A stretch of 64,000 nucleotides of DNA from Saprospiraceae bacterium (lineage in GTDB: Bacteria > Bacteroidota > Bacteroidia > Chitinophagales > Saprospiraceae). The translations under genes were made by a program, and so were the position numbers. The notes below the pieces were generated by a model. It was given only the letters and a program-made list of their open reading frames with translations, searched no databases and was not told the DNA's origin. Of this stretch, positions 17,539 to 26,248 are shown piece after piece. Numbering within the stretch: position 1 is the first letter of the stretch; every line of letters starts with the position of its first letter. The stretch covers positions 2,058,501 to 2,122,500 of the forward strand of contig JADKFX010000001.1 in assembly GCA_016717265.1 (NCBI GenBank), read 5' to 3'.

Positions 17539-18519
17539 ATGGCAAATGTAAGGTCAATAGAAGAGTTGCTCAAATCATTTCAAGATTTTATGTCCTATAT
17601 AAGTTGGAATAAAGTTCCAACAGAGTTGTACCAACCCGTAGATTATATGATGTCTCTTGGTGGAAAACGGATACGTCCACTTGCGTTGATTTTTGTTTCG
17701 GAAATTTTGGAAGGCAATAAACAAGCTGCATTGAAAGCAGCTTACGGACTAGAATTATTTCATAATTTCACCTTAGTGCATGACGATATCATGGATCATG
17801 CAGATATTAGACGAACCAAACCGACAGTTCATAAGAAGTTTGGAGTTAATGAAGCTATTTTGTCAGGTGATGTTATGCTCATAGAAAGTTTGAGTTTTAT
17901 TAAAGAAGCTGAATCTCAAATCGGCTCCAATTATTTGATGAAATTATTTTTGAAAACGGCCCGGGAAGTATGTGAAGGTCAATCTATGGATATGGCATTT
18001 GAAAATAAGCAAATAATTCAAATGCAGGACTATTTAGAAATGATTCGTTTAAAAACCGCAGTTTTACTTGCCTGTAGTTTTCAAATGTCAGCATATATTG
18101 CCAATCGAAGTGAACTTGCATTAGCATTGTATGAGGTTGGAATTTGTGTAGGACAAGCTTTTCAATTAGAGGATGATTGGTTGGATTATTATTCTGAGCA
18201 TGAAGATTTTGGAAAAGTCAAAGGGGGTGACCTTTTACGCGGAAAAAAGTCCGGGCTAATTTTAGAATTATTAGAAGCAATGGATACCTCTGAAAAGAAA
18301 GATTTTCTAAAATGGTATCCTTCAGAAAGCCAGAATGACAACTTTATGGATAGAATTCATTTGGTATTTAATGAATTTGAAGTAAAGGATATGTTGAGAG
18401 CGCGTATTGAAGCATTTAAACAGAAAGCGTTTACAAAAATTCAAACCATGAAGTTATCTAAAGAACAATCGACTTTGTTAACAGAATTCGTCAATGGAAT
18501 TTTAAATAGGAGCTTTTAA
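17539..18519 (+). CDS. Polyprenyl (trans-isoprenyl) diphosphate synthase
   Basis: 326 residues. GGKRIRPLAL precedes the first aspartate-rich motif HDDIMDHADIRR (near residues 81-92), and the second is LEDDWLDYY (near 214). Both bind magnesium-diphosphate. The pattern fits E-type chain elongation enzymes making farnesyl to octaprenyl diphosphates. Product length cannot be fixed here; the geranylgeranyl or farnesyl range fits the 326-residue size. It is squeezed between divergent and convergent neighbours with 21 and 2 bases of spacing, so its promoter probably lies inside the amidohydrolase gene. Confidence 0.93.
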   Translation: MANVRSIEELLKSFQDFMSYISWNKVPTELYQPVDYMMSLGGKRIRPLALIFVSEILEGNKQAALKAAYGLELFHNFTLVHDDIMDHADIRRTKPTVHKKFGVNEAILSGDVMLIESLSFIKEAESQIGSNYLMKLFLKTAREVCEGQSMDMAFENKQIIQMQDYLEMIRLKTAVLLACSFQMSAYIANRSELALALYEVGICVGQAFQLEDDWLDYYSEHEDFGKVKGGDLLRGKKSGLILELLEAMDTSEKKDFLKWYPSESQNDNFMDRIHLVFNEFEVKDMLRARIEAFKQKAFTKIQTMKLSKEQSTLLTEFVNGILNRSF

Positions 18520-18521
18520 AA

Positions 18522-20852
18522 TTATTTGGAATATAATTTTGCTTCTAATTCGGAGATTTCAAAACCATGTTTTTCTTTATTTCTTAAAGCCGCTTGGATA
18601 AAATATCCATTCTCAAGTTTGGTAGGAATTGAAATAGGAATATGAATTTGACATGCTTGCTGATTCGATTTAAATTCATACACCTGTTCATGAACTGCCT
18701 TATGATCTTTATTATAGATTCTTATCACACATTGTGGAGTGAAGTTAAAATGTTCTAATCTTTGAAATTTTAAATCAAAAAACATTTGATTAGATTCTAA
18801 CTTGATCTTTTCGAAAATCGAATATTCATTTTCAGCTAAGGTAAATTTTTCTGTACGTTTTATTTCTGCCAAAATGCGATATTTGAAAAAGTCGAAATAA
18901 ATTGAATCTGGCATTAATTTATGATACAAACTTGCATTTAAACTGGCTGCTCTATAGCACGTTAGTTTTTTATGAATAATATCCCAATTTTTTATATCGT
19001 ATACTTCTTTTAATTCAAGTTTTGGACCTACTTTATATAAAGTGTTGTCATTTGCAATAAAATATCCCTTGTAAAAAAATTCGTCTATCTGGCGATTATC
19101 ATTCATCAATCCAAAATAATTATCATTATCCAATACTTCGTTGAATTTTAATCCATTACCCAGTGCTGTACTATAATCCGGAACTTTTAAATTAGAGTGT
19201 AATTTATAATATGCCAATATCGTTTCATAAAGATCCAGATGTGTTGCAGCTTCATGAAAGCTAAGTCCTTTTTTTAATAATGGGCTATAAATGAGTAATG
19301 GGACATGGTATTTTTTTAAAGGTGAATCAGTAGGAATTTCGGTCATTGGATGATCCCCTGTAATAATGAATAAAGTATTTCTGAATTCTGGTCTTTTTGA
19401 AAATTGGTTCATAAAGAATTTCAGGGCATCATCTACATTATAAAGAGATGCATAATAACTTCTATATTTTTCAAAATAGTCCTTCTCCTCTTGTGTTTTC
19501 AATTGATGAATTTCAAAATCCAATTTTTGATGATAGTGGGCTGGATATTTAAGTGCAAAAGGAGCGTGCGATGTGCCGGTGAAAAAAATATCAAGACGTT
19601 GCTTTTGTTGAAGTGAGTCTGTAGTAATGAAATATTGTTTAAATAAATCAAAATCATTGTAACCCCAAAAGTGATTTTCAGCTCCAATAAAAACTTTCTC
19701 GAGTTTGGAACTATATTTATATTTATCGAGAATCAAATCGATATTATTAAATTTATAAAAAGGTTCTTTACCATGAAACCAGGCACCTTGACCATAATAG
19801 AAACTTGTAAAGAACTGATTTTCTTTCAAAACATTTACAAACGAAAAATGATAGGGATAATGATCTAAAAGTGCAAACCCGATATTACCAAAAGGCAGTG
19901 ATCCATTAATGGAAGGGGTGGCCCCAAACGAACGCTCTGAATTGCTAAAAAACCGATCCCAATACAAACTATTTTGTGATAAACTATCTAGATAGGGCAT
20001 AAATCTTATGCCGTTAATCGGGTGTAGGTAATCGTCCGCAAGTCCTTCTACTATTAAGATGACAAGATTCGGAGTATCAGGACAATATTCAAGGTAATCA
20101 GATAATTTATTTTGAGTTTCAAATTGGTGTAAAAATGGATAGGTTGGGGAGATATATTTTTTATCGGGAAATTCAGTTTGATATTGGAATGACATTTTTA
20201 GCATATCGGGACCAAATGCTTTTTTATACCAATCTAGAAGGATATTAGTATAGATAAAAGTTGATTTATTAACGGAAAGGTTTGACGAAACAGGTAGCTT
20301 CACAAAAAAGTAAAGAGACAGAAATAGGATTGAATTTATACTGAAAGCAAAAACGATACGCCGCGTCCAATTACTTGAAATAGTAATGCGCTCGGCTATT
20401 AATGCAAGCAGAAAATAGACTAATAGAATTAAAATGAATTTGATAAATGCTGGCAAGAGTACATTTAATCCAGCAGTATTTATTGAAAAGGCCATTTCTT
20501 CAGGCCTGTGTTTAAATACAAAAATATCCAGAGGCCTGAGTTGATAAAAAAAATATTCTGAAATTGCAATATGGAGGAATACGAACACCCCAATTATAAA
20601 CCAACAAAGAAGTTTACCTGAATGAGGCCATTTTTTATGTAATAAATTATAGAGTGGATAAAATAATACGAGTATCAATCCAATTAGAAATATATCCCGC
20701 ATGAGCCCGAAACATTCAGAAATTAATAAATTCGCAGGTTTGAATTTAAGATATACCTGAATCGTTTCAACAATTCTGAACACGAGGTTGATGGCAAATG
20801 CAACCAGGAAATATTTAATGTATTGGGCTTGTATTTTTTGGATTAGTTTCAA
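18522..20852 (-). CDS. LTA-synthase-family (alkaline phosphatase/sulfatase fold) membrane enzyme
   Basis: 776 residues. The N-terminal 190 residues contain about five transmembrane helices. The soluble domain then begins NLVILIVEGLADDY, where the first metal glutamate of the LtaS/sulfatase family is expected. SERSFGATPSI carries the likely Thr or Ser nucleophile, TGTSHAPF the histidine region, and ITGDHPMTE the second metal cluster. The C-terminal 200 residues form a separate beta-rich region. In Gram-negative bacteria such enzymes usually transfer phospho-head groups to glycans or lipids (OpgB-like). It follows the GNAT gene by 9 bases, and its stop lies 2 bases from that of the convergent prenyl synthase. 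Confidence 0.85.
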   Translation of the reverse strand: MKLIQKIQAQYIKYFLVAFAINLVFRIVETIQVYLKFKPANLLISECFGLMRDIFLIGLILVLFYPLYNLLHKKWPHSGKLLCWFIIGVFVFLHIAISEYFFYQLRPLDIFVFKHRPEEMAFSINTAGLNVLLPAFIKFILILLVYFLLALIAERITISSNWTRRIVFAFSINSILFLSLYFFVKLPVSSNLSVNKSTFIYTNILLDWYKKAFGPDMLKMSFQYQTEFPDKKYISPTYPFLHQFETQNKLSDYLEYCPDTPNLVILIVEGLADDYLHPINGIRFMPYLDSLSQNSLYWDRFFSNSERSFGATPSINGSLPFGNIGFALLDHYPYHFSFVNVLKENQFFTSFYYGQGAWFHGKEPFYKFNNIDLILDKYKYSSKLEKVFIGAENHFWGYNDFDLFKQYFITTDSLQQKQRLDIFFTGTSHAPFALKYPAHYHQKLDFEIHQLKTQEEKDYFEKYRSYYASLYNVDDALKFFMNQFSKRPEFRNTLFIITGDHPMTEIPTDSPLKKYHVPLLIYSPLLKKGLSFHEAATHLDLYETILAYYKLHSNLKVPDYSTALGNGLKFNEVLDNDNYFGLMNDNRQIDEFFYKGYFIANDNTLYKVGPKLELKEVYDIKNWDIIHKKLTCYRAASLNASLYHKLMPDSIYFDFFKYRILAEIKRTEKFTLAENEYSIFEKIKLESNQMFFDLKFQRLEHFNFTPQCVIRIYNKDHKAVHEQVYEFKSNQQACQIHIPISIPTKLENGYFIQAALRNKEKHGFEISELEAKLYSK

Positions 20853-20861
20853 ATTGAAATA

Positions 20862-21323
20862 TTAAAATTCTATAACTCCATTTTCCCAACCGGAAATAAT
20901 TTGAGCATTAAACTTGATATAAAATGATTTGGCCGTATGGTTCCAATCCAAAACTTGCCATTTGAGTTTGCGGGCTCCTTGATTTTTAGCGTCCTGGATA
21001 AAGGCTTCAAAAAGTAAGGATCCGAGTCCATAGCGACGGTATTCTTCTTTTATAATAAAATCTTCTAAATACATAGTTTTTCCACCCCAAGTCGAAAAAT
21101 AAGGAAAATATAATGCCATTCCTAAAATCCCTAAAGTAGGATGTTCGGCTAAGATAACCTGAAACAAGCCGGAATGTAATCCATCGCTATACTCTGATTC
21201 AGTAGTTTTGACTTGATCCGGCGCTTTTTCAAAAAGAGCTAATTCTTTTACTAAGTCCAAAATTGCTTTAGAATCCAGGGGTTTGGCCTTTCTTAATTGG
21301 ACCTGTGATTTGATATTCATCAT
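20862..21323 (-). CDS. GNAT-family N-acetyltransferase (diamine acetyltransferase-like)
   Basis: 153 residues forming a single GNAT domain. The acetyl-CoA loop is EEYRRYGLGSLLF, preceded by the strand MYLEDFIIK, and the C terminus has LDWNHTAKSFYIKFNA. The YLEDFxxKEEYRR stretch is characteristic of the spermidine/thialysine acetyltransferase branch, so a polyamine or small amine substrate is likely but not proven. Two adjacent ATG codons (21323 and 21320) could start it. A TAnnTTTG element on the minus strand lies 30 bases upstream. It heads a two-gene unit with the LTA-synthase-like gene. Confidence 0.85.
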   Translation of the reverse strand: MMNIKSQVQLRKAKPLDSKAILDLVKELALFEKAPDQVKTTESEYSDGLHSGLFQVILAEHPTLGILGMALYFPYFSTWGGKTMYLEDFIIKEEYRRYGLGSLLFEAFIQDAKNQGARKLKWQVLDWNHTAKSFYIKFNAQIISGWENGVIEF

Positions 21324-21352
21324 TTGGAATTCTTGTTACCGTTAATGTTATG

Positions 21353-21360
21353 CAAACTTA
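21353..21360 (-). promoter_or_regulatory. -7 element for the GNAT gene
   Basis: On the minus strand this reads TAAGTTTG, a match to TAnnTTTG, 30 bases before the start codon. No clear -33 element was found at the usual distance. Confidence 0.4.
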
Positions 21361-21382
21361 TGCAATAAAAATGCAATTGGAT

Positions 21383-21413
21383 TTTGTAGATTAAAGAAAG
21401 AAAGCTATTTTTG
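21383..21413 (+). promoter_or_regulatory. Promoter of the ribosomal protein cluster
   Basis: TTTG at 21383-21386, 19 bases, then TATTTTTG at 21406-21413: an exact fit to the Bacteroidota sigma-A consensus. Transcription should begin near 21419, leaving a leader of about 75 bases before rpsL. It faces the GNAT promoter about 25 bases away. Confidence 0.85.
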
Positions 21414-21418
21414 CGTCT

Positions 21419-21444
21419 CCTTATGGGATAGGTATGTCATAAGG
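21419..21444 (+). promoter_or_regulatory. Leader hairpin at the start of the rpsL transcript
   Basis: CCTTATG at 21419-21425 pairs perfectly with CATAAGG at 21438-21444 around a 12-base loop. It sits at the predicted 5' end of the operon mRNA. It could stabilise the message or be a ribosomal-protein binding site (S7 or S12 autoregulation is inference). Confidence 0.5.
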
Positions 21445-21494
21445 TGCTGAAAATGTGTATTCTATAAAAAAATAAATTAAGTCAAAACGCAATT

Positions 21495-21869
21495 ATGCCT
21501 ACTATAAACCAATTAATTCGCAAGGGAAGGGAAAAAGTTGTGTATAAAAGTAAGTCCAGGGCTTTACAATCCAATCCTCAAAAAAGGGGTGTTTGTACCC
21601 GGGTTTATACGACCACTCCGAAAAAGCCAAATTCGGCTTTGCGTAAAGTGGCTAAAGTGCGTTTGACAAATGGAATCGAAGTAATTTGTTATATTCCTGG
21701 AGAAGGGCACAATTTGCAAGAACACTCCATAGTATTAGTTAGAGGTGGAAGGGTAAAAGATTTACCAGGGGTACGATATACAATTGTAAGAGGCGCGTTA
21801 GATACAGCAGGTGTAAATAACCGGAAGAAGAGTCGTTCAAAGTACGGTTCAAAAAGACCTAAGAAATAA
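21495..21869 (+). CDS. rpsL: 30S ribosomal protein S12
   Basis: 124 residues, full length. The decoding-site loop TPKKPNSALRK is intact, and RVKDLPGVRY carries K88 and the conserved Asp that is often methylthiolated. Lysines are present at the positions where changes give streptomycin resistance, so the sequence looks wild type. It is the first gene of the cluster, 75 bases after the predicted start of transcription, with an A-rich leader and no Shine-Dalgarno sequence. Confidence 0.98.
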   Translation: MPTINQLIRKGREKVVYKSKSRALQSNPQKRGVCTRVYTTTPKKPNSALRKVAKVRLTNGIEVICYIPGEGHNLQEHSIVLVRGGRVKDLPGVRYTIVRGALDTAGVNNRKKSRSKYGSKRPKK

Positions 21870-21906
21870 AAACAATCATTGCATAAAATAGCTGTTTCAT
21901 TCAGTC

Positions 21907-22374
21907 ATGAGAAAACATAAACCAAAGAAAAGAATTATTGAGCCAGATCCTAGATTTGGAGATGCTCTGGTAACGCAGTTTGTAAATAATATGATTTGGG
22001 AAGGAAAGAAAAGTACTGCCTATAATATTTTTTACAAAGCTATGGATATGGTTGAGACAAAATTAAGTGAAAATCCACATGAGGTTTGGCAAAGAGCTTT
22101 AAATAATGTGATGCCACATATAGAAGTAAAACCTAAAAGAATTGGTGGAGCTACGTTTCAGATTCCTCAAGAAATGCGTCCTGCTAGAAAAATTTCAACT
22201 GGAATTAAATGGTTGATTAAATATTCAAGAGCCCGTGCTGGTAAAGGAATGGCAGATAAATTAGCAAATGAAGTAATATCTGCAAGTAAAAACGAAGGTG
22301 CAGCTGTTAAAAAACGAGAAGATACCCATAAGATGGCTGAATCAAATAGAGCATTCGCCCATTTTAAATCATAA
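21907..22374 (+). CDS. rpsG: 30S ribosomal protein S7
   Basis: 155 residues, the normal length. MRKHKPKKR at the start and RRIGGATFQIP-like sequence (RIGGATFQIPQEMRP) near the middle identify it. It nucleates assembly of the 30S head on 16S rRNA and lines the E site. In many bacteria S7 represses its own operon, which makes it the best candidate ligand for the leader hairpin. It is 37 bases after rpsL. Confidence 0.98.
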   Translation: MRKHKPKKRIIEPDPRFGDALVTQFVNNMIWEGKKSTAYNIFYKAMDMVETKLSENPHEVWQRALNNVMPHIEVKPKRIGGATFQIPQEMRPARKISTGIKWLIKYSRARAGKGMADKLANEVISASKNEGAAVKKREDTHKMAESNRAFAHFKS

Positions 22375-22383
22375 TATATATAT

Positions 22384-22389
22384 AAGGAG
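22384..22389 (+). promoter_or_regulatory. Shine-Dalgarno sequence of fusA
   Basis: AAGGAG lies 5 bases before the ATG at 22395. A good Shine-Dalgarno sequence is rare in this phylum and I found no equally good one before the other genes of the cluster. Confidence 0.6.
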
Positions 22390-22394
22390 TCGAA

Positions 22395-24548
22395 ATGGCA
22401 AAGGATTTAAATTTTTTAAGAAATATTGGAATTGCAGCACATATTGATGCAGGTAAAACGACTACCACAGAACGTATTCTATATTATACTGGTTTAACCC
22501 ATAAAATTGGGGAAGTACATGATGGGGCTGCAACCATGGACTGGATGGCTCAGGAACAAGAAAGAGGGATTACAATTACTTCAGCTGCTACCCAGACAAA
22601 TTGGTCTTGGAAAAATTCATTATATACGGTTAATATTATCGATACACCAGGTCACGTTGACTTTACAGTGGAAGTAAACAGATCCCTAAGAGTATTAGAT
22701 GGTTTAGTATTTTTATTTAGTGCAGTGGATGGGGTGGAACCACAAAGTGAAACTAATTGGAGATTAGCAGATAATTATAAAGTACCAAGATTAGGTTTCG
22801 TAAATAAAATGGACCGTCAGGGAGCTGATTTCTTTAATGTAGTAAATCAAGTTAAGACCATGTTAGGTTCCAAAGCAGTACCATTACAGGTACCTATTGG
22901 AGCAGAAGAACATTTTACAGGGGTTGTGGATCTTATTACAAATAAAGCAATTGTTTGGGATGATGATTCTAAAGGGATGAGCTATAAAGAAATTCCAATT
23001 CCTGAGGATATTGCAGAACAAGTTCATTTAAGTCGTCAGGAATTAATTGAGGCGATTGCAGAATATGATGATGATTTAATGGTAAAGTTTTTTGACAATC
23101 CTGATACCATTACTGAAGATGAAATGATTAAAGCGATTCGCGCAGCAGTTTGTGACATGAAATTTGTTCCAATGCTTTGCGGTTCAGCTTTTAAAAATAA
23201 AGGGGTACAAGCAGTATTGGATGCTGTTTGTGCATATTTACCTTCACCAATGGATGTGGAGGCTGTAAAAGGTACACATCCAAAAACGGATGAAGAATTA
23301 TTTAGAAAACCTTCAGTTACTGAACCTTTTGCTGCATTAGCATTTAAGGTTGCAACAGATCCTTTTGTTGGGCGATTGGTTTTTATGAGAGTATATTCAG
23401 GTAGATTAGATGCAGGTTCTTATGTTATGAAAATCCGTTCTGAAAAAGACCGGATAAATATGGATAAAGAACGTATTTCCAGAATCTTCTTAATGCATGC
23501 CAACGATCGTAAATCGATAGATTATATTGAGGCTGGAGATATTGCTGCTGCAGTAGGATTTAAGGATATTAAAACAGGAGATACTTTGTGTGATGAAAAT
23601 CACCCAATTATTCTGGAAGCAATGAATTTTCCCGAGCCTGTAATCTCGATAGCGATTGAGCCAAAAACTCAAAAAGATCAAGATAAATTAGGAATGTCAT
23701 TAGCTAAATTGGCTGAAGAGGATCCTACGTTCCGTGTATTTACTGACGAAAATACAGGACAGACTATTATTAGTGGAATGGGCGAGTTGCATTTAGAGAT
23801 TATTGTAGACCGTTTACGCAGAGAGTTTGGAGTAGAGTGTAATCAAGGTGCGCCACAAGTAAATTATAAAGAAACATTGACAAAGACAATTAAACACAGG
23901 GAGCGTTTGAAAAAACAAACCGGTGGTTCTGGTCTTTTTGCAGATATGGAATTTGAAATTGGCCCAGCTGATGAAGAATTTACAAATAGTGAAGAATTTA
24001 AATTAGGTAAATCGCGGATGCAATTTGTGTGGGATGTATTTGGAGGAGCGATTGATAAAGCCTATGTACAGCCTATTACAAAAGGTTTTGAATCCATGAT
24101 GAATCAAGGAATTCTTGCCGGATATAATATTGAAAGCATGAAAATCCGTGTTTATGATGGATCTATGCATGCTGTTGACTCTAAGCCACAAGCATTTGAA
24201 TTGTGTGCAAAGGATGGTTTCCGGGAGGCAGCTCCTAAAACAGGTCCGCAATTAATGGAACCGATTATGAAATTAGAGGTAATTACTCCTGAAGAATATG
24301 TTGGTCCGGTAATTGGAGACTTAAACCGGAGGAGAGGGATGCCAAAAGGACAAGAACAAAGGATGGGTGGAGCTGTAGCAATACAAGCAGATGTTCCACT
24401 TTCAGAAATGTTTGGGTATGTAACGCAATTAAGAACGATTACATCCGGTCGGGCAAGTTCGACCATGGAATTTTCACATTTTGCACCGGTTCCGAAGCAA
24501 ATTGCCGAAGATGTTATTGCAAAAGCTAAAGGATCTGTAAAAGTGTAA
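22395..24548 (+). CDS. fusA: Elongation factor G
   Basis: 717 residues. The GTPase motifs are AHIDAGKTTTTE (G1), RGITI (G2), DTPGHVD (G3) and NKMD (G4), followed by the EF-G domains II-V with the domain IV segment and SGRASSTMEFSHF near the C terminus. It drives ribosomal translocation and, with RRF, recycling. The canonical G1 and switch sequences point to the main EF-G rather than a second paralogue. The tuf gene that often follows is absent; rpsJ comes next after 38 bases. Confidence 0.97.
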   Translation: MAKDLNFLRNIGIAAHIDAGKTTTTERILYYTGLTHKIGEVHDGAATMDWMAQEQERGITITSAATQTNWSWKNSLYTVNIIDTPGHVDFTVEVNRSLRVLDGLVFLFSAVDGVEPQSETNWRLADNYKVPRLGFVNKMDRQGADFFNVVNQVKTMLGSKAVPLQVPIGAEEHFTGVVDLITNKAIVWDDDSKGMSYKEIPIPEDIAEQVHLSRQELIEAIAEYDDDLMVKFFDNPDTITEDEMIKAIRAAVCDMKFVPMLCGSAFKNKGVQAVLDAVCAYLPSPMDVEAVKGTHPKTDEELFRKPSVTEPFAALAFKVATDPFVGRLVFMRVYSGRLDAGSYVMKIRSEKDRINMDKERISRIFLMHANDRKSIDYIEAGDIAAAVGFKDIKTGDTLCDENHPIILEAMNFPEPVISIAIEPKTQKDQDKLGMSLAKLAEEDPTFRVFTDENTGQTIISGMGELHLEIIVDRLRREFGVECNQGAPQVNYKETLTKTIKHRERLKKQTGGSGLFADMEFEIGPADEEFTNSEEFKLGKSRMQFVWDVFGGAIDKAYVQPITKGFESMMNQGILAGYNIESMKIRVYDGSMHAVDSKPQAFELCAKDGFREAAPKTGPQLMEPIMKLEVITPEEYVGPVIGDLNRRRGMPKGQEQRMGGAVAIQADVPLSEMFGYVTQLRTITSGRASSTMEFSHFAPVPKQIAEDVIAKAKGSVKV

Positions 24549-24586
24549 AGAAATTTAATAAATAATTATAACAAATAAATAAAGGC

Positions 24587-24895
24587 ATGAATCAAAAAAT
24601 TCGGATAAAACTTCGTTCTTATGACCATAATTTGGTTGATAAGAGTACGGAGAAAATAGTCAAGACGGTGCGCAATAGTGGCGCAGTAGTCGCTGGTCCG
24701 ATTCCGCTGCCAACTGAGAAAGAAATATTTACCGTTTTGCGTTCACCGCACGTAAATAAGAAAGCTCGTGAGCAGTTTCAACTTCGGACACATAAGCGTC
24801 TAATCGAGATTTACACACCCACTAATAAAACAGTGGATGCGTTGTCTAAACTCGAGCTGCCCAGTGGTGTAGATATACAAGTGAAGTTGTCCTAA
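24587..24895 (+). CDS. rpsJ: 30S ribosomal protein S10
   Basis: 102 residues starting MNQKIRIKLRSYDH, with the conserved GPIPLPTEK and SPHVNKKAREQF segments. It is a 30S head protein and also NusE, the partner of NusB and NusG in antitermination. It opens the S10 part of the fused cluster. An 87-base gap with a hairpin follows before rplC. Confidence 0.98.
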   Translation: MNQKIRIKLRSYDHNLVDKSTEKIVKTVRNSGAVVAGPIPLPTEKEIFTVLRSPHVNKKAREQFQLRTHKRLIEIYTPTNKTVDALSKLELPSGVDIQVKLS

Positions 24896-24925
24896 TCTTT
24901 TTTGATTCATATTTTTTATTAAACG

Positions 24926-24946
24926 CATCCATACATTGTATGGATG
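24926..24946 (+). promoter_or_regulatory. Hairpin in the rpsJ-rplC spacer
   Basis: CATCCATAC (24926-24934) and GTATGGATG (24938-24946) form a perfect 9-bp stem with a 3-base loop. No T-run follows, so it is not a standard terminator. It lies in the largest spacer inside the cluster and 36 bases before the GTG start of rplC. A processing site or a regulatory leader are possible. Confidence 0.5.
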
Positions 24947-24982
24947 AAGATTTTGTAACTATATAAAATAAAATCACGTATC

Positions 24983-25606
24983 GTGAACGGAATAATTGGA
25001 ACTAAAATCGGAATGACCAGCATCTATGGTGCTGATGGCAGGTTCATTGCCTGTACTGTCGTGGAGGTTTCGCCTAATGTGGTAACACAGGTTAAAACGG
25101 AAGACACAGACGGCTATTCAGCTTTGCAGTTTTCCTGCATAGAAGCAAAAGCAAAAAATGCCAATAAAGCGATTACGGGTCACTTTAACAATGCAAATAC
25201 AACGCCTAAGAAAAATAGTGTTGAATTCAGAGATTGTACCTTAAATAAAAATTTGGGAGAAGTTGTTAATTTAACAGATGTATTTGCTGAAGGAGACACC
25301 GTGCATGCACGTGGAGTATCTAAAGGAAAAGGCTTTCAGGGAGTTGTTAAAAGACATGGATTTAGTGGGGTGCAAAATGCAACACATGGACAACATAACC
25401 GGCAACGAGCTCCAGGTTCGATTGGTGCATCTTCATATCCTTCCAAAGTTGTAAAAGGATTGAGAATGGCGGGTCAAACAGGTTCAGAAAATATTAAAAT
25501 CCGAAATTTAAAAGTAGCTAAAATCCTTCCAGAGAAAAATTTATTACTTGTGAAAGGTGCTATTCCTGGACATAAAGGTTCTATTGTAATCATTGAGAAA
25601 AATTAA
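24983..25606 (+). CDS. rplC: 50S ribosomal protein L3
   Basis: 207 residues. The start is GTG at 24983, chosen because the protein then begins MNGIIGTKIGMTSIY, the conserved L3 N terminus, and no ATG is nearby. GFSGVQNATHGQHNRQRAPGS-type sequence in the centre is the loop reaching the peptidyl-transferase centre and contains the glutamine that is methylated in many bacteria. It is an early 50S assembly protein. Five bases separate it from rplD. Confidence 0.97.
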   Translation: MNGIIGTKIGMTSIYGADGRFIACTVVEVSPNVVTQVKTEDTDGYSALQFSCIEAKAKNANKAITGHFNNANTTPKKNSVEFRDCTLNKNLGEVVNLTDVFAEGDTVHARGVSKGKGFQGVVKRHGFSGVQNATHGQHNRQRAPGSIGASSYPSKVVKGLRMAGQTGSENIKIRNLKVAKILPEKNLLLVKGAIPGHKGSIVIIEKN

Positions 25607-25611
25607 GAGTC

Positions 25612-26238
25612 ATGATAGTTGATGTATTAAGTATTCAAGGATCCAGTACCGGAAGAACAATTGATCTTCCAGATCATATTTTTGGAATTACACCAAACGA
25701 ACATGTACTTTATTTAGCCGTAAAAGAATATTTAGCTAATCAAAGACAGGGTACGGCAGATTCAAAAGAACGACATGCAGTAGCTCGTTCGACTAGAAAA
25801 ATAAAGAAACAAAAAGGAACCGGTGGTGCCAGAGCAGGTTCTATGAAAAATATTATGTTTAAAGGTGGTGGACGTGCATTTGGACCGCATCCAAGAGATT
25901 ACACCCAAAAACTAAATAAAAAAGTAAAAGAGTTGGCTCGTAAATCCGCACTTTCTCAAAAAGCTGCTGGTGATGGTATCGTCGTTATTGAAGATTTTAA
26001 TATTAATACACCAAAAACGAAAGAGTTTGCAGGTATTTTGAAATCTTTAAAAATGCACCAAATGAAATCTCTGTTTGTTACACCTGAATATAATGAAACC
26101 GTTCATTTGTCAAGCAGAAACGTACCTCATGCTGCATTACAAATTGCGAAAGATTTAAATACCTACGATATTTTGAATTGTAAAAAATTGGTTTTAACAG
26201 AATCCAGCATTCAAAAAATTGCCGAAACACTTTCTTAA
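25612..26238 (+). CDS. rplD: 50S ribosomal protein L4
   Basis: 208 residues. The extended loop (KKQKGTGGARAGS and GGGRAFGPHPRDY) that lines the exit tunnel is conserved. L4 also represses the S10 operon in some proteobacteria; no such leader can be recognised here. The gene is 5 bases after rplC and 10 bases before the rplW start. Confidence 0.97.
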   Translation: MIVDVLSIQGSSTGRTIDLPDHIFGITPNEHVLYLAVKEYLANQRQGTADSKERHAVARSTRKIKKQKGTGGARAGSMKNIMFKGGGRAFGPHPRDYTQKLNKKVKELARKSALSQKAAGDGIVVIEDFNINTPKTKEFAGILKSLKMHQMKSLFVTPEYNETVHLSSRNVPHAALQIAKDLNTYDILNCKKLVLTESSIQKIAETLS

Positions 26239-26248
26239 AGTAAAAGCT

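Noticed and set aside
26219..26248. Upstream in-frame start for rplW
   Set aside because: It would overlap rplD by 20 bases and add residues not found in L23; the ATG at 26249 gives the conserved start.
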